20,585 bases of DNA from Ahniella sp. Lineage in GTDB: Bacteria; Pseudomonadota; Gammaproteobacteria; Xanthomonadales; Ahniellaceae. The DNA is taken from assembly GCA_016712105.1 (NCBI GenBank), contig JADJRU010000011.1:1-20585 (forward strand), written 5' to 3'. Of the stretch, positions 18,973 through 20,585 are shown in pieces. Position 1 is the stretch's first letter. The number at the start of each line of letters is the position of its first letter. The notes under the pieces were generated by a model. That model did not search any database. It saw only the letters and a program-made list of their open reading frames with translations, and was not told the origin of the DNA. A program made the translations under genes and the position numbers.

Positions 18973-19566
18973 ATGACCGAAGAACGCGACGATTTCCTGA
19001 CCGATCGAATCCGGCAGTCCGCGGATGACCCTCAGGCAGGCGCCAGCGCTCGAGCGGCGTTTCTGCCGACCTGTTGAAGATCGCGCGCGCCGGAACTGTC
19101 CAGGACACCAACGGCGTAACACGCTCAACACCCGCGCACTGGTCAACGAGGCCTACATCCAAGCTGTTCGCCGGCACCGGCCTCATTACAGCAGCCGCAA
19201 ACACTTCTTCGCGACCGCGTCACCCCATGCGTCAGGTGGTGATTTCTATGCCCGGCAGCGACTGGCAGATTGTCGCGGTGCCGGTGCCGAGCACGTATCG
19301 ATCGACGACCTCGAAGGCTCATGCGCTGCCGTGGAAGCCCGGGGAAACTGATCGCTGTCGATGCGGCGATGGCCAAACTCGCGGCACTCATGCGCGCGAC
19401 TCGCGGAAGTCATCGAGCTGCGATTTTTGCCGGCCGTGGAAGTGGAGGAGCTCGCCGGAAGTGCTGGGTGTATCGGTACCGACGATTGTCCGCGACACGC
19501 ACCGCTCGGGCGTTCCTGCAGGCGGAACTGGACGCGCATCCTGGCGGGCGCAGATCAGCGGCTTGA
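18973..19566 (+). CDS. ECF-family RNA polymerase sigma factor, Sig-70_X6-like (frame-broken)
   Basis: Starting at ATG 18973 (MTEERDDFLTDRIRQSADDP), the span gives about 198 residues, normal for the group. Region 2 pieces are TLNTRALVNEAYIQ (about 19121-19165), HFFATAS and a shifted RQRLAD. A linker reads VSIDDLEG (about 19294-19318). Region 4 is split between frames: LIAVDAAMAKLAAL (about 19350-19390), RLAEVIELRF (about 19401-19430), VEELAEVLGVSVPTIVRD (about 19441-19500) and TARAFLQAELDAHPGG (about 19501-19550). The helix-turn-helix in EVLGVSVPTIVRD would read the -35 element. The combination resembles the TIGR02999/Sig-70_X6 group, often encoded beside TPR-type serine/threonine kinases in Lysobacterales. 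No anti-sigma factor gene is visible. At least four frame changes are needed. Confidence 0.87.
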
Positions 19567-19615
19567 CGCTGGGCGCAGTCCTGCACTGGAAACTCGAAAT
19601 CGCTCCCGGAAATCG

Positions 19616-20585
19616 TCACTCCGGGCGCCTGATCGATACGCGCCGTATGAACAGGCCGCCGGTCACGTAGACCTGGTTCTCGCTGCCCAGAGTCATCCCC
19701 CCGGTGCTGCCTCCGGGCAGGTTTCGACCACGCCGTCGTGCCGTCGGCGTTGACCTTGACGACACCCATGTCCGTAAGCGTCGACCCACTGACGTAAGTG
19801 GCGCCGTCGGGATCGATCAGCATCGCCGAAGGTGCAGGAGCAAGCCGTTGCCGCTGGCGTCCGGGTTGATCCACAACCCATCACCGATCGCGCGGTACTT
19901 GACGACGGCAACACCGCCGGTGCCGGAATTCGGGAAGCCGCGATCCACCCGGGTCCCCGCGGGGTCCTCCACGCGGAACGCACTCTCGGATGGGTGCGTT
20001 CCCACAAGAACCGCACCGGTCGGGAGACCTTTCGGAGCCTGGAGCCCTGCCCTGTGTCCGGATCTGCGGGCGACGTAGCTGTTTCCGTAGGCGTCGCCGG
20101 CGATATCGCCGATGGCCAGGCTCGTGATGCCGGTGGTGACCAGACGGTTTGGCCTGAGGCATCAATCCGCACGAAGCCTTGCATCAGGCCAGACAGACTC
20201 CGTGCCGCGATCACGAACTGGCCGTCGGGCGTGCGCTTGAGCATGGTGGGTGCACCACGCCGTACTGTCCACGCAGATCCAACCCGGGCTGCCATCAGGG
20301 TTGAATTGCCGAACGGTACTCACCAGTCCGCCCGGACAAACCCCAGACCGAGGACATGGGCCCGGTTCTGCGGGTCCATCACCACCCGCCGCGTGGACGA
20401 GCCGTCGAAATCGTTTTTCCGTAGACGCGCCGCCACACCAGTTGCCCGTCTGCATCAAATTTCATCAGCAGGCTCGCTGCGTTTGACCGGGTTCGCGAAA
20501 CCCGATCGGATGAGTGCCCGACACCGAGCACCGCACCCAGCGTGTCGGCGGCAACGAAAGTGGCGACCTCGTGACGGGTGTTGTC
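19616..20585 (-). CDS. Secreted repeat protein, probable beta-propeller, C-terminal part (partial, frame-broken)
   Basis: The gene enters from the right edge on the minus strand and ends at TGA 19616-19618 after VYVTGGLFIRRV. From the edge it reads EVATFVAADTLGAVLGVG, then SLLMKFDADGQLVWRRVYG, RRVVMDPQNRAHVLGLG, STVRQFNPDGSPGW, MLKRTPDGQFVIAARS, GFVRIDASGQTVW, GVAVVKYRAIGDG, DGATYVSGSTLTDMGVVKVN and ADGTTAW. The recurring pattern is a short strand with VxG or VxA, then a line of the type (V/M)K-hydrophobic-(D/N)xDGxxxW. This looks like blades of an SBBP or PQQ-like propeller. Repeats of this kind are common in secreted or surface proteins; the role is unknown. At least five frame changes occur. 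The N-terminus, including any signal peptide, lies outside the window. Confidence 0.65.

Noticed and set aside
1..20585. CRISPR arrays, tRNA or rRNA genes, insertion sequences, phage genes, attachment sites
   Set aside because: No regularly spaced repeats, RNA gene signatures, transposase or integrase motifs were seen on either strand.

Overview
The window looks like part of a high-GC gammaproteobacterial chromosome, most likely from the order Lysobacterales (Xanthomonadales). Three things point there: the ABC transporter with its large two-part permease, the ECF sigma factor beside a TPR-type serine/threonine kinase, and the style of the large secreted proteins. This placement is inferred from protein character and was not tested by a search. 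I see no rRNA, tRNA, CRISPR array, prophage or insertion sequence.

Layout, left to right. Positions 1-2768 (minus strand): an ABC transporter ATPase overlapping the start of a large ABC-2 type permease, which runs off the left edge and in its family usually ends in an M1 aminopeptidase domain. Positions 2940-4795 (plus): yebC, ruvC and ruvA, tightly packed; yebC and ruvC share an ATGA, and ruvB does not follow. Positions 4799-4859: a small REP-like repeat. Positions 4857-9159 (minus): the RNA helicase hrpA followed by a sufU-like Fe-S scaffold gene, also sharing an ATGA. Positions 9255-10781 (plus): a DUF523/TudS-like cysteine protein and a membrane-anchored DUF3014 protein. Positions 10798-11831 (minus): an RlmN/Cfr-family radical SAM rRNA methyltransferase. 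Positions 11958-16104 (plus): one very large secreted protein with a signal peptide, an HExxH metallopeptidase-like region, a von Willebrand A domain, calcium-binding Asp-rich repeats and a carboxypeptidase-regulatory-like fold. Positions 16170-19566 (plus): a transmembrane serine/threonine kinase with kinesin-light-chain-type TPRs, then an ECF sigma factor. Positions 19616-20585 (minus): the C-terminal part of a secreted repeat protein, probably a beta-propeller, running off the right edge.

Many genes are interrupted by single-base frame changes, often at short homopolymers, while the residues on both sides stay family-like. hrpA, ruvA, DUF523 and DUF3014 in the middle are nearly or fully intact, whereas the outer ~4 kb at each end are badly broken. 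I read this as sequence error that worsens toward the ends of a draft contig rather than as gene decay. Broken genes are therefore given as single coding regions with approximate internal frames.

Functionally the left half is housekeeping: DNA repair (Holliday junction processing), RNA processing, Fe-S assembly and rRNA modification. The right half is accessory: a modular extracellular protein beside a kinase/sigma pair that could form a signalling cassette. That large secreted protein and its neighbours are the least conventional part of the window.
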